From SIO4C1 sp039180385 (GTDB taxonomy: Bacteria > Cyanobacteriota > Cyanobacteriia > Phormidesmidales > Phormidesmidaceae), in the NCBI GenBank assembly GCA_039180385.1, contig JBCDDJ010000032.1, forward strand, positions 1-27,906: a stretch of DNA of 27,906 nucleotides, given 5' to 3'. Below are positions 1-8,326 of this stretch, piece by piece; the first letter of the stretch is position 1, and each line of letters begins with the position of its first letter. Position numbers and translations under genes: made by a program. The notes below the pieces were generated by a model. That model ran no database searches. It saw only the letters and a list, made by a program, of their open reading frames with translations, and was not told where the DNA came from.

Positions 1-114
1 ATTGATACAGAAGAAGAGGCTTTAGAACCAGTAGATCGAACTCCTATGTCTGATGAAGAGTTTCAAGCTTTGATGGATCGCACCAAAGAGCTCACTCCAA
101 GCTGGTGGCATTGA
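1..114 (+). CDS. 3' end of an unidentified gene (partial)
   Basis: Frame 1 is open from the first base to a TGA at 112-114 and gives the last 37 residues of a protein, ending in ..KELTPSWWH. The tail is acidic, then polar, with no motif I can place. It ends 67 bases before the giant polymerase-like gene on the same strand, so the two may be co-transcribed. The start and the main domain lie outside the window. Confidence 0.5.
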   Translation: MDTEEEALEPVDRTPMSDEEFQALMDRTKELTPSWWH

Positions 115-181
115 GCAATAAAATCGGGTTGACCTCTAAAAGATGACTTCTAAAAACTGATCTCTGAAAGAGAGAACAGAA

Positions 182-3100
182 ATGCTTGAAGTAAATCGCA
201 TTGACATCAAAACAGGACTGACACTGCACGAGACAATTGAAGGTGTTCAGCAACCTAAACAAAAACAGGTAGGCCATTCTTACTTGGAGCACTGGCTCAA
301 GACGAATGGTCTGACAACTCAGTTCTACATGGGCAAGTTCTACGACGGGGTAAACGATGCAGATCGGTTGCGCCTTGAGGCAGAAGGTCGAGTTCTGGTA
401 TTCACCAATGGAAAAGATGGCTACTTCACTGATCCAGAAACAGCTCGACTCATAACGCAGGGTGATACCGAACGCGGCATCGCTCCTATCTACGCAAGTG
501 GTCAAGATTCCCCTCATAACTTTGTCGCCTACGGTAATTTGGTGGCCTCGGATGGCATGGCGTCTACTGCTGTCCAGTCAACCCGCATTCTGATCATCGA
601 TGATGAGAATCGCGTCCATGGATCTGGGCCGTTGCTCGACAAAGATGGACGCACGATTCCCCAGTCCCAGCTAGAAAAGCTATATGACAAGATGGGTGAT
701 GGCACGATGCTGGTGTCTCAGAAGTTGATGCGGGATTGCATCACGCCCCAGGAGCGAGAGGATATAGCGGCTAAAGTCTTTGAGCAGGCAGGCATTAGCC
801 CTGATATTACGGGCCTGTCCCAGGATCTGCCCCAGACAGATGCTGCAATGGAGATCATTGAAAGCCAGGTGGACGCCCTAGCAGGCAGAACCGTCACCCA
901 ATTTCGTGCAGCCACCCCAGATTTACCCGGCATCCTCAAAGGCACGATGGCCAGCAGTCGTTGGTGTGAACGGTTGGGGGTAGATGCCATCATTTCCAGT
1001 AATGACATCAAAGGCGATGATGGCAGGTTATCTGAACCTGGCATCCAGGAGGTTAAGAATTTCTGGGTCAATCGCAAATCGGATGGTCAATACGGAGAGC
1101 AGGGGGTTGGCCCCCAGGTGAAGGGGTGTATCCCTAAAGCCACTCTGCATGAATTCAACCCCCGCACAGTAGCCCAGGCCCAGGAACTGGCAGAGGTTGC
1201 CGGTGATCCTATCCAGCTTGGTCAATACTATGTTCAACAGCAAGAAAAGCAACGGGAACGAGCCCAGGTAGATGAAGCTGGGGAGCCAGTCCAGAAGGAG
1301 CGCTCAGATTGGCTCTACGAAACCCTGAGCGCAGACAAATACGGCCAGCTTTCTCGTTTCAAAAGGGTTAATCAGGCATTGGAGCGTTATCTCAAGGGCC
1401 AATGGCAAGACCTTGCCTTGCGCGGCGTCTATGTCCCATCCGCAATGGCCCAGCACCATGCCCAGCTCAAGCCGTGGGAGGTCTGCAATAAGGATCTGCC
1501 TCATGGGGCGATAGTTGCCTACTACCGCTCTCCTTTTCCAAATGTGGGAGCAGCTGCGATCTCAATCAACAATATCGAAATCATCAAAGCCCAGGATCGA
1601 GAAGCTTTCTCGAAGCAGGGGGTAGCCTACCTGCCCCCATGGACAGCGAAGAACGTTGCTATCACAGACTTTGATCGAGATGCTAATGGTTATTTTGTCG
1701 GCTACCAGGCTACTGTTTCTGATTTGCCCGAGCAGCTTCGGCAGCAGTTGAGCAAAGTTGAGGCTTTGCCACTGGATAAGCAGTATGAAGCTGGGCGGGC
1801 TGCTTTTGAGCAGATGGTTCAAGCAATGGAGCAGGGAAACGAGTCTCGCATTGTTCCAGCAACTTATCCATTGGCTGTCAAAGCATTTATCGAGAGCAAT
1901 GCCCCAAACCAAAAGCCCCCCGAAATTATCAAACAGAAAAAAGTTAAACATCCCTGGGATGAAGGAGAATCTCATGCAGCTGCGACATGGTGGGCATGGG
2001 AAATCACAGCTGATAACCCAACCGGTAAGGTGGCAAATGTCGGGATGACGCTACAATCACTAGCGCTGGAGACGATGTATGCCCCTGCTGAGCAGAGAGA
2101 AGATTTACTCAGGCAGGTTTCACTCCATTACTCGAAGCAGTTGCGATTGGCTGATGAAGGAAAGCTGTTTATCCCTGATGATACCTGGTGGCAATCAAAA
2201 GGGTTTCCCGCCTATCAGTTCAAAGAACGGATGGAGGACATTGCCCAAGCAGTATCCCAACTGGACAGGGTTCAAGATCCTCAACAACGCAAGCAATTTG
2301 TTGAAGATAGATTAAAGTTTGCATCCCGCCTACTATTGGATGTGGTGAATGGACCGAATGCGGTAAACCTTCAGACAGCAGTAGACACTGCCAAAAGCTC
2401 CAGAGGGATCGATAAATCGATCCATGCCTTTGCTCAGGCTCTGCGTCACAAAGAGCACTTGCTACGACAGCATTATAAAGACCCCAACAACTACACCAAG
2501 GGTCAAATGTTGCCCAGCAATACCCAAGAGCCTATCGGCTGGGGAGTAGAAGCTGTTAACCAGGTCTATGAGGACACCCAGTTATCCGACCTCAGACATG
2601 AGGCATTCCGTGCCCTGTTTCCAAAGGACTGTACGCCAGAACAAGAAAATCGGGCGATGACCATTGCTCGGACCTACAACGACCTAATTGCGGCATCCCA
2701 GGCTGCTCGAGGCCGACTCCAAGAGAATCGAACCGAGGACCAGCAACCGACCCTACGAATCACTTCCCCCAATGGTCGAGACCTCACTATCCAGAATCTT
2801 AAAGACCCAGAGGGTACCTTGCCAATCTGGCGAGCAACCGGCGAGCAACCGGATTGGAAAATCACCATCAACCGGAACCCAAACGCTCGACCTGAAGCCA
2901 CTCGGTTCTCAGCGACTTTGAGTTTCACAGATGAAAAAGGCAGTCGTCGCTCTCAACGCTTAGGTAACGTATCACCAGAGTCGGTTGCCCAGCACAACCT
3001 GGTGCAGCGGCTGCGAGAACATCCCAAGCGAACACTGACCATTCGGAGTCCTGTCGCCCAAATTCAAGTGCCCTTTGCCCAGGAAAATGATGCTGAAGAG

Positions 3101-5197
3101 ACACTATCCAGGGCCATGAATTACGCCCAGGACGCAGTGGCTCAAATACCCAAGGAGGAACGCCCTGCCTATGTGTCAGCCTTGTGGCGTCAAAGCGATG
3201 GCATGGGCTTTGCCCTCAAGCATTTTCCTGATCTGGTAAGCGATCGCTTACAAACAGTGCCTGAGATTACTCTGACTGGAATTCAGCACAGCACCAATGA
3301 AGCCGGGCAAATCCCAGCCGGGGAGTACACGGTGCGCTTCAGCGAGTATAGTTATATCAATAAAGCTGGTCAGACCAAGACTTCGCCATCAGTCAAACTT
3401 ATTTATGAAGATGATGCTCAGGAACAGTTTGGGGCACTAAATGCACGGTCGATGCATCTGCCGTTAGGCACCACAGTCAAAGCCCATTTATCGATTGATA
3501 CATCAGGCAAGACTGCTCGAATGCAGGTTCTTGATCTGGTATCACAGCCACCAAATCCGCAAGTCAGTCTTTTACAAACTGATGCTAACCACTGCCTCTA
3601 TCGATTTGTAAACAATGATTGGGTAGAGAGCTATACCCCAACTGATCCCAAGATCCTGAATGTTCTTCAGTTGGCTCATGATTGGGGTCTTGATGCTCAG
3701 TGCAAGATACTGAAGCAGAGTCAGATAGTTCAGGCCATAGTCACCATTGATTTCCCCGATCAGTCAACGCTGAGTCGTTTTGAGCAGGAGGTAGTCTCGC
3801 TGCCCATCCAATTCCGATACGAAGGTGAACTAACGGGCGGTTTTCAATTTGTGGATGAAGAAGTCCGTCAACGCCTTGGCGATGGATTTACGTCGATTCC
3901 GGATGAGCAAACACTAAACTCCTTTGAACCAGATGGCAGTTTTATTGTGTCATCCAGTGCAAGTTCAGATTTGAAAATCTCATCGACCAGCTTTACCGCA
4001 GAAGACCATAGCTATGCTCGGTTCCCTGACCTGATGGTATTGGATGTAGACCGTCCATACAATAAAGTGTTGCCTCTGTTTCAGGAGCGATGCCAGCAAA
4101 ATCCTCATGAGCTGTGGGCGCTTCACTCCACCCTAAAAGGGGTTCACGCTATGCGGCTGGATACGTCCGTTAAGCCATCTCAGGTTAGTCATGAATTCAT
4201 AGCTCAGGTTGGGGTAGACAACAGATACCTTAATCTGGCCCAAGACAGTGGTGAGTGGACTGCCCGTATCAATGCCAAGCAGGGACGAAGAAATGAGGCT
4301 ATCTATTTAAAGCAAGTTGTGGGCACTGGCAGTGCTCATCCTCAGCTACTAAAAAGTGCGATCGCTTACCAGACGGCCTTGATTGAAAATGAGATGGATA
4401 CGCCTTGGAGTCTGGAAACTCTGGAAGCGATCAAACCGGTGCCAGTTGAGCAGAAAGTAGCCGAAGCCTCAACCAACTACACTTCAGCCCCATCCACTGA
4501 AGTAAAAATCACTGGCAAGCCTGTCTCAATGGTATTCCCGCTCAAGTTGCACGGTGAACATAACTCCTTGCCTATGGGCACCTGCATTGAGGCGATGCGG
4601 GGGTATGGGCGTTGTCACACGACCCGTACTTTTGAGCCTCATGCGGCCTATGGGTTTAAATCTGGCGACATTGCGATCGCACAGTCCGGCAAGCACCAAG
4701 TTGCTTTTCGAGTTGGGGCACAGTATAGGATTACCCACGAAATGCTTACAGATCCTACTTACCAGCGACAGTGGGCCGCAATGGAAAAGCACAGCGCTCA
4801 TGAGCTAGCGCAGCTTTGGCAAAGTAGTCAGGCTCGGGGCAAGACACTCTGGGGAATGAAAATAGAGCCATTGGGTGATTTTCAGAAAGGTCACATCATC
4901 CCATTCCCCGACCGTTCTCAGGAAATCTATAGCCCCTCTCGCCAGGAACTTCGGGCATGGTATTTCGTAGCCATTTCCAATGAGGATGAGTCGCTGAGTG
5001 GACGAATTGCCATAAAAGGGCATCAACTCAGAGCCCTGTATGCGGCTGAGTCAGGCTCTGGAGATCCCCCATTAACGTATCGCCATCCCTCGGTGGTGAT
5101 CTCAGCAGCTGAGCGGATTCAAATGCAGCAAGCGCTCCAGGCTGCCCATGAAGCCTGTAATTCTGAGGCCCCTGTTCCAACTGCTCTTGAACGGTAG
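182..5197 (+). CDS. Giant single-chain RNA polymerase-like protein with a C-terminal AEP primase-like domain
   Basis: A 1671-residue protein. The ATG at 182 follows a purine-rich GAAAGAGAGAACAGAA. Seen: YYRSPFPNVG at 447-456, then DFDRDANG at 496-503. The DxDxD is the metal loop of two-barrel RNA polymerases (NADFDGD in beta', DFDGD in YonO, DYDGD in QDE-1). AVDTAK at 733-738 resembles the AVD..KTG block downstream of that loop in eukaryotic RNA-dependent RNA polymerases. Upstream, K253 (LKGTMA) and K277 (DIKGDDGR) are candidate first-barrel lysines. Residues about 870-1230 are beta-rich and unplaced. A second set of motifs fits AEP primases: LDVD (D1288, D1290), STLKGVH (H1322), and R1362-I..K1366...R1370. 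About 200 C-terminal residues are unidentified. Known: these folds make RNA or primers from a template. Inferred: this is one protein for transcription or primed replication of a mobile element. The middle Gly of DxDGD is Arg here, so activity is uncertain. The reading frame is secure; the function is a motif call. Confidence 0.8.
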   Translation: MLEVNRIDIKTGLTLHETIEGVQQPKQKQVGHSYLEHWLKTNGLTTQFYMGKFYDGVNDADRLRLEAEGRVLVFTNGKDGYFTDPETARLITQGDTERGIAPIYASGQDSPHNFVAYGNLVASDGMASTAVQSTRILIIDDENRVHGSGPLLDKDGRTIPQSQLEKLYDKMGDGTMLVSQKLMRDCITPQEREDIAAKVFEQAGISPDITGLSQDLPQTDAAMEIIESQVDALAGRTVTQFRAATPDLPGILKGTMASSRWCERLGVDAIISSNDIKGDDGRLSEPGIQEVKNFWVNRKSDGQYGEQGVGPQVKGCIPKATLHEFNPRTVAQAQELAEVAGDPIQLGQYYVQQQEKQRERAQVDEAGEPVQKERSDWLYETLSADKYGQLSRFKRVNQALERYLKGQWQDLALRGVYVPSAMAQHHAQLKPWEVCNKDLPHGAIVAYYRSPFPNVGAAAISINNIEIIKAQDREAFSKQGVAYLPPWTAKNVAITDFDRDANGYFVGYQATVSDLPEQLRQQLSKVEALPLDKQYEAGRAAFEQMVQAMEQGNESRIVPATYPLAVKAFIESNAPNQKPPEIIKQKKVKHPWDEGESHAAATWWAWEITADNPTGKVANVGMTLQSLALETMYAPAEQREDLLRQVSLHYSKQLRLADEGKLFIPDDTWWQSKGFPAYQFKERMEDIAQAVSQLDRVQDPQQRKQFVEDRLKFASRLLLDVVNGPNAVNLQTAVDTAKSSRGIDKSIHAFAQALRHKEHLLRQHYKDPNNYTKGQMLPSNTQEPIGWGVEAVNQVYEDTQLSDLRHEAFRALFPKDCTPEQENRAMTIARTYNDLIAASQAARGRLQENRTEDQQPTLRITSPNGRDLTIQNLKDPEGTLPIWRATGEQPDWKITINRNPNARPEATRFSATLSFTDEKGSRRSQRLGNVSPESVAQHNLVQRLREHPKRTLTIRSPVAQIQVPFAQENDAEETLSRAMNYAQDAVAQIPKEERPAYVSALWRQSDGMGFALKHFPDLVSDRLQTVPEITLTGIQHSTNEAGQIPAGEYTVRFSEYSYINKAGQTKTSPSVKLIYEDDAQEQFGALNARSMHLPLGTTVKAHLSIDTSGKTARMQVLDLVSQPPNPQVSLLQTDANHCLYRFVNNDWVESYTPTDPKILNVLQLAHDWGLDAQCKILKQSQIVQAIVTIDFPDQSTLSRFEQEVVSLPIQFRYEGELTGGFQFVDEEVRQRLGDGFTSIPDEQTLNSFEPDGSFIVSSSASSDLKISSTSFTAEDHSYARFPDLMVLDVDRPYNKVLPLFQERCQQNPHELWALHSTLKGVHAMRLDTSVKPSQVSHEFIAQVGVDNRYLNLAQDSGEWTARINAKQGRRNEAIYLKQVVGTGSAHPQLLKSAIAYQTALIENEMDTPWSLETLEAIKPVPVEQKVAEASTNYTSAPSTEVKITGKPVSMVFPLKLHGEHNSLPMGTCIEAMRGYGRCHTTRTFEPHAAYGFKSGDIAIAQSGKHQVAFRVGAQYRITHEMLTDPTYQRQWAAMEKHSAHELAQLWQSSQARGKTLWGMKIEPLGDFQKGHIIPFPDRSQEIYSPSRQELRAWYFVAISNEDESLSGRIAIKGHQLRALYAAESGSGDPPLTYRHPSVVISAAERIQMQQALQAAHEACNSEAPVPTALER

Positions 5198-5227
5198 AAT
5201 AGGAGGAAGTGTTATTCAGGCACGCCT

Positions 5228-6022
5228 ATGACTTCACAGCAGATATTAGACAATGAAGCACTGAATAATGAAGATATCGTAACTGAGCTGGACATCAGTC
5301 ATCTGGAGATCGAGGATGATACCCCGGTGGACAATTTTCAATCAGCGCAACAGCAACGGTTATTAGTTGAATCGCTCTATAGTGGTCGAGCACTGCCATT
5401 ACCGTTTGTTGCCGAAGCAAATGTTGGTTTATTTTACAAATTAAAGGGTGACCCGATTGTGCCGGATGTCATGCTGAGTTTGGGGGTACAGCGGGCAGCA
5501 GATTATTCTAATCGGCGCGATCGCTCTTACTTTGTCTGGGAATTTGGTAAAGTTCCAGAGGTTTGTATTGAAATCGTTTCTAATCAGGAAGGTGACGAAG
5601 TAACCCTGAGTCAGAAGTCGCAGCAAAAAGGCAAGACGCTGACTAAGAAAGCAATATATGCCCAGATTGGTGTGCGCTATTACGTCGTCTTTGATCCTCT
5701 GCAACAAATTCAGGGTCAGGATGCCATGAATGGAGCTTTTCTACGGGTGTGGATGATTTCCCCGACTGGGTATCAAGAACTGACGCCGAGTGAGGGGCTG
5801 GCAAGTCCTGGTCAGTCACTATGGCTGGAGGGCGCGGGCGTCGGGTTGACTCTCTGGGAAGGGCAGTTTGAGGAAGAGGTAACCCGACTATGGCTGCGGT
5901 GGTGCGACCAGGATGGGCAGGTAATCTCCACTGGAGCAGAACGGGCAGACAAGTGGGCAGAACGGGCAGATCAGCTAGCGGAACGACTACGAGCAGCAGG
6001 GATTGATCCAGATGAGGTTTAA
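5228..6022 (+). CDS. Uma2-family (DUF820) PD-(D/E)XK endonuclease-like protein
   Basis: A 264-residue protein. Seen: VPDVML with D80, EVCIEIVS with E115, then KKAIYAQIGVRYYVVFDP (K141 onward). This is the D...E...K/Y..GV.YY.V.DP order of the Uma2 family, which is greatly expanded in cyanobacteria. The C-terminus has repeated ERAD(K/Q) units (about 237-257) and ends RLRAAGIDPDEV, the short coiled-coil tail common in long cyanobacterial Uma2 proteins. AGGAGG at 5201-5206 is 21 bases before the ATG, longer than usual, and no other in-frame start codon lies between them. The gene starts 30 bases after the polymerase-like gene and is probably co-transcribed. Its biological role is unknown even in the family. 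It ends tail to tail with a small minus-strand gene, overlapping by four bases. Confidence 0.85.
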   Translation: MTSQQILDNEALNNEDIVTELDISHLEIEDDTPVDNFQSAQQQRLLVESLYSGRALPLPFVAEANVGLFYKLKGDPIVPDVMLSLGVQRAADYSNRRDRSYFVWEFGKVPEVCIEIVSNQEGDEVTLSQKSQQKGKTLTKKAIYAQIGVRYYVVFDPLQQIQGQDAMNGAFLRVWMISPTGYQELTPSEGLASPGQSLWLEGAGVGLTLWEGQFEEEVTRLWLRWCDQDGQVISTGAERADKWAERADQLAERLRAAGIDPDEV

Positions 6023-6165
6023 AGCTCCCCTCTTTTAGCCACCCAAATCGTGGTGCCGATGAACATAGCTAGGAATAGAGCTGCACCCCAGAAATCATGA
6101 TGGGCTTGGGCAGCTGCGTCAGCTACGATGACTTGATATTTGGAAGACTGATAAAAGGCAGGCAT
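6019..6165 (-). CDS. Small single-span membrane protein, 48 aa
   Basis: Translation begins MPAFYQSSKYQVIVADAA and ends WVAKRGEL. Residues 25-43 (FWGAALFLAMFIGTTIWVA) form one strongly hydrophobic helix followed by KRGEL, so the C-terminal positive charges predict a cytoplasmic C-terminus. The stop overlaps the stop of the Uma2 gene by four bases (convergent). GGGG lies 8-11 bases before the ATG. Upstream, CACTG/CAGTG arms could form a hairpin. I do not recognise the family. It is the last of three minus-strand genes that all carry a hydrophobic segment. The ORF is short, so moderate confidence. Confidence 0.5.
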   Translation of the reverse strand: MPAFYQSSKYQVIVADAAAQAHHDFWGAALFLAMFIGTTIWVAKRGEL

Positions 6166-6202
6166 GAGAAAAGCCCCACTGTGGGTGAGGCCCAGTGACT
6201 AA

Positions 6203-6376
6203 TCAGTTCAAAGTGCCCAAGATTCAGATTGCGATCTTAAATTCTTTGAAAATGCCTTAAAGAAAGGTTGGGATGTAGACCAAGATGAAATCGCCTGGTC
6301 TGACATTGTTAATCACAGCCTGCCATTGGCTAACGGCCTTGACATCTCCTATTGTCCTGTTTCAAGAACAGACTGA
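6203..6376 (+). other. Open frame without a start codon, possible gene remnant
   Basis: Between an in-frame TAA at 6200 and a TGA at 6374 the plus strand is open for 57 codons. The reading looks protein-like (..LKFFENALKKGWDVDQDE.. then ..IVNHSLPLANG..) but has no ATG, GTG or TTG near its beginning. It could be the tail of a decayed gene. It overlaps the 3' end of the minus-strand 104-aa gene by 28 bases. Low confidence. Confidence 0.2.
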
Positions 6377-6663
6377 TTCTGGGAGCTACCATGATGAATG
6401 CCAATTTGCATTCCTTGAAAAAATGCACAAATAGCAGCCGTTGTAGCCAGCGTTCCCACTAACAGCCCAGCATGGAAAGGGGTGAGAATAACCCCTTTGG
6501 CGCGAGAAAGACGGACAGCAGTTTGAGCCGCTTGGAAGTCATTTTTGTTGTAAAAGCAAAACCACCCCCATGCCGATGAAGCTGGCAGCATTTCTGTAAT
6601 TTGGTTCGCCTTTCTAGAGATGATGATGGTTCTGAATGACATTCGTTTCGCCTTAGTTTTCAT
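6349..6663 (-). CDS. Unidentified 104-aa protein with one membrane segment
   Basis: A basic N-terminus (MKTKAKRMSFRT) is followed by a polar middle and a hydrophobic stretch at about 67-89 (AGLLVGTLATTAAICAFFQGM), then a short polar tail. The ATG overlaps the end of the preceding minus-strand gene by 11 bases, which suggests translational coupling. No enzymatic motif is visible and I do not recognise the family. With its neighbours at 6653 and 6019 it may be a small membrane-protein operon; conjugation or entry-exclusion proteins often look like this, but nothing here proves it. Confidence 0.55.
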   Translation of the reverse strand: MKTKAKRMSFRTIIISRKANQITEMLPASSAWGWFCFYNKNDFQAAQTAVRLSRAKGVILTPFHAGLLVGTLATTAAICAFFQGMQIGIHHGSSQNQSVLETGQ

Positions 6664-7036
6664 GTGAGTCTTTTTTCTGTTTCTTGAGCAGCATCCCTAA
6701 ACCCAGGCTAAGCGCTATCATTTCAGCGGGCATGGCCGTACCCGCCTCACTGCTCTGTTCTTGTAGGTCATCAACTGAGCTTTGGGTGGTTGAGATAATT
6801 TCTGGCATCAACGTAGGTTTAGGGTCTGCGAGGATTTCTTTCAGTTCGGCTATGAAGATATCAGGGACTGAAATCTCTTCCCCGGTTATTTTGGCTTCTC
6901 CTCGGCGCTTCATAGCCCGAACGAAAGCCAGGAGCATACTTGCTTCTGGGATTTTGGTTCCCTCAGGGATGCCAGCATTCTCAAGGGCCAGAATGCATTC
7001 AATCATAGGGTTTCTAGTGCCTTCAGGTTCAAGCAT
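6653..7036 (-). CDS. Unidentified 127-aa protein with a C-terminal hydrophobic segment
   Basis: The frame stays open up to 7111, but a terminator hairpin at 7041-7067 lies inside that extension, so I take the ATG at 7036 (MLEPEGTRN). The body is acidic and helical (IECILALENAGIPEG, RAMKRRGEAKITGEE). The C-terminus has a short hydrophobic run (AEMIALSLGLGMLLKK) followed by lysines and DSHEN. No known motif. It overlaps the next gene (104 aa) by 11 bases. If the ATG at 7109-7111 is used instead, the protein has 25 extra residues and overlaps the PP-loop gene. Confidence 0.55.
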   Translation of the reverse strand: MLEPEGTRNPMIECILALENAGIPEGTKIPEASMLLAFVRAMKRRGEAKITGEEISVPDIFIAELKEILADPKPTLMPEIISTTQSSVDDLQEQSSEAGTAMPAEMIALSLGLGMLLKKQKKDSHEN

Positions 7037-7040
7037 TGTA

Positions 7041-7067
7041 TAAAAGAAGCCCCGCCAGAGCAGGGCT
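7041..7067 (-). terminator. Rho-independent terminator after the minus-strand PP-loop gene
   Basis: Read on the minus strand: AGCCCTG (7067-7061), a 6-base loop, CGGGGCT (7054-7048), then TCTTTTA. The seven-pair stem includes one G-T pair and is followed by a T-rich tract. It starts 19 bases past the stop of the PP-loop gene and ends just before the ATG at 7036, which supports that start for the next gene. Confidence 0.65.
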
Positions 7068-7085
7068 ATGAAAACAGCATTTCTT

Positions 7086-8255
7086 TCATGAGACCATCTT
7101 GTCGAAATCATTTGGGTTCGTCAACAGATGAAGGGTCTGATTTATTCCGGCGAGTGCATCAGCCTGCCACCAGGCTGCAATCTCAATTGGGCATGTTTGT
7201 AATAGCACGATGACAAACTTCGGAGCAGGGTGCATCAGCAATCCTAGCTGACCCAATACTTTGAATAAGCGCCGTAACCCCTCTAGCCGCTCCCTCGGAT
7301 CAATGTTGAGACTTCCAAGCCACTGGCCTTGCTGGAAACTCCAGCCGCTTTGGGCCTCCATCAGCGCCAACTCAGCCCATGTCCTGGGATTGTGCATTGC
7401 CCCATTCAAGATATCTGCACTAGAGGCCAGCACGCAGAGCGAACATGACAGCCGCGAATTGCCAGAGACATAGGCCCAGTGAGCAGGCCATCCCTGGAGC
7501 GCTGGGGCGAACTGCCCAGCTTGATAGAGTGCCCGTCGATGGTCTAGCGCCGATAGAGAGGTACCCAGTTCGCGCCAAACCTGCCCTAAAGACCAATCAA
7601 AGATGGGATGCCAGGTGAGGGCCAGTCGCCCTTTGCGCCCGGAGTCGAGCCAGGTGGAAATCGCACCCTCGGCCCAACGCTCTTTCTCATCAGCGGTAGC
7701 CATGCCCTTGGGCTCCTTAAGTGCCGCTGTGGTAATGGCCGACCTGATCCGAAAGCGAGGCTGTTTGGCCCGATTGGGCGATTCCTTGGCCCGAATCCCC
7801 ACCGCGCAAACCACCAAATCTTCAGCCCGCAGGTTGCGATCGCACTCGGCGGTTTTGAGTTCTTTGGTGCAGTATCGAGCTGAAGCGGAACTCCAGAAGG
7901 GTTTGTGTTGGCCGCTGTCTTGGAGGGTTTGTCGGCGTTGGTCCCAGCGGTCGATCATCCCGCCTTTCGCCCTACGGACAACCTCTAGGGGCACTCCCAG
8001 CTCATCGCAGAGGGCTTTGATATGCTCTAGCGTACCAGGCCATTCGATTCGGCCCAGGTCAGCAGTAATCGCAAACATCTTTCCAGGCCATTTTTGGGCC
8101 TGATGGAGCCGTACCAGATGACGTAGCATCGCATCGCTGTCTTTGCCTCCTGAGACAGAGACAGCTAAGGTTGCGCCCAGCGCCAGGACACGCTGGACAG
8201 GGCTAGGGACGGTTTGATTTGTGCTTGTTGACTCAAAAAGTGAAAGTTGTTGCAT
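7086..8255 (-). CDS. PP-loop ATPase of the PAPS reductase/DndC-like family
   Basis: A 389-residue protein from the ATG at 8255 (MQQLSLFESTS). The frame continues eight codons further to a GTG at 8279, but GAGGAGG sits only two bases before that GTG; AAGG is 11 bases before the ATG. Seen: the nucleotide-binding loop SVSGGKDSDAM (SGGKDS at 35-40), ITADLG for the aspartate after strand 2, RYCTKELK (C129), and NSRLSCSLC (C271, C274), a cysteine set that could hold a metal or Fe-S cluster. Known: the family adenylates a substrate with ATP and covers assimilatory sulfate reduction and DNA phosphorothioation (DndC). There are no sulfate-assimilation neighbours, so a DNA- or RNA-directed or element-encoded role is more likely (inference). 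It is transcribed away from a second, different PP-loop protein at 8930, with a GIY-YIG-like gene upstream on the same strand. Confidence 0.85.
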   Translation of the reverse strand: MQQLSLFESTSTNQTVPSPVQRVLALGATLAVSVSGGKDSDAMLRHLVRLHQAQKWPGKMFAITADLGRIEWPGTLEHIKALCDELGVPLEVVRRAKGGMIDRWDQRRQTLQDSGQHKPFWSSASARYCTKELKTAECDRNLRAEDLVVCAVGIRAKESPNRAKQPRFRIRSAITTAALKEPKGMATADEKERWAEGAISTWLDSGRKGRLALTWHPIFDWSLGQVWRELGTSLSALDHRRALYQAGQFAPALQGWPAHWAYVSGNSRLSCSLCVLASSADILNGAMHNPRTWAELALMEAQSGWSFQQGQWLGSLNIDPRERLEGLRRLFKVLGQLGLLMHPAPKFVIVLLQTCPIEIAAWWQADALAGINQTLHLLTNPNDFDKMVS

Positions 8256-8326
8256 GGATGGATCAACCTTATACTTCACGACCTCCTCGCGTCAGCGCTA
8301 CTGAGGAGGGATTCTGATTTTGGCCA

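Noticed and set aside
4526..4808. Long open frames on both strands inside the giant gene
   Set aside because: They are shadows of the 1671-codon frame; no start signals or protein-like motifs.
6684..7043. Plus-strand open frame of 119 codons
   Set aside because: Serine/isoleucine-rich antisense shadow of the minus-strand 127-aa gene.
7603..8103. Plus-strand frame of 166 codons opposite the PP-loop gene
   Set aside because: Low-complexity Ser/Arg/Pro translation typical of antisense frames; the minus-strand protein has clear motifs.
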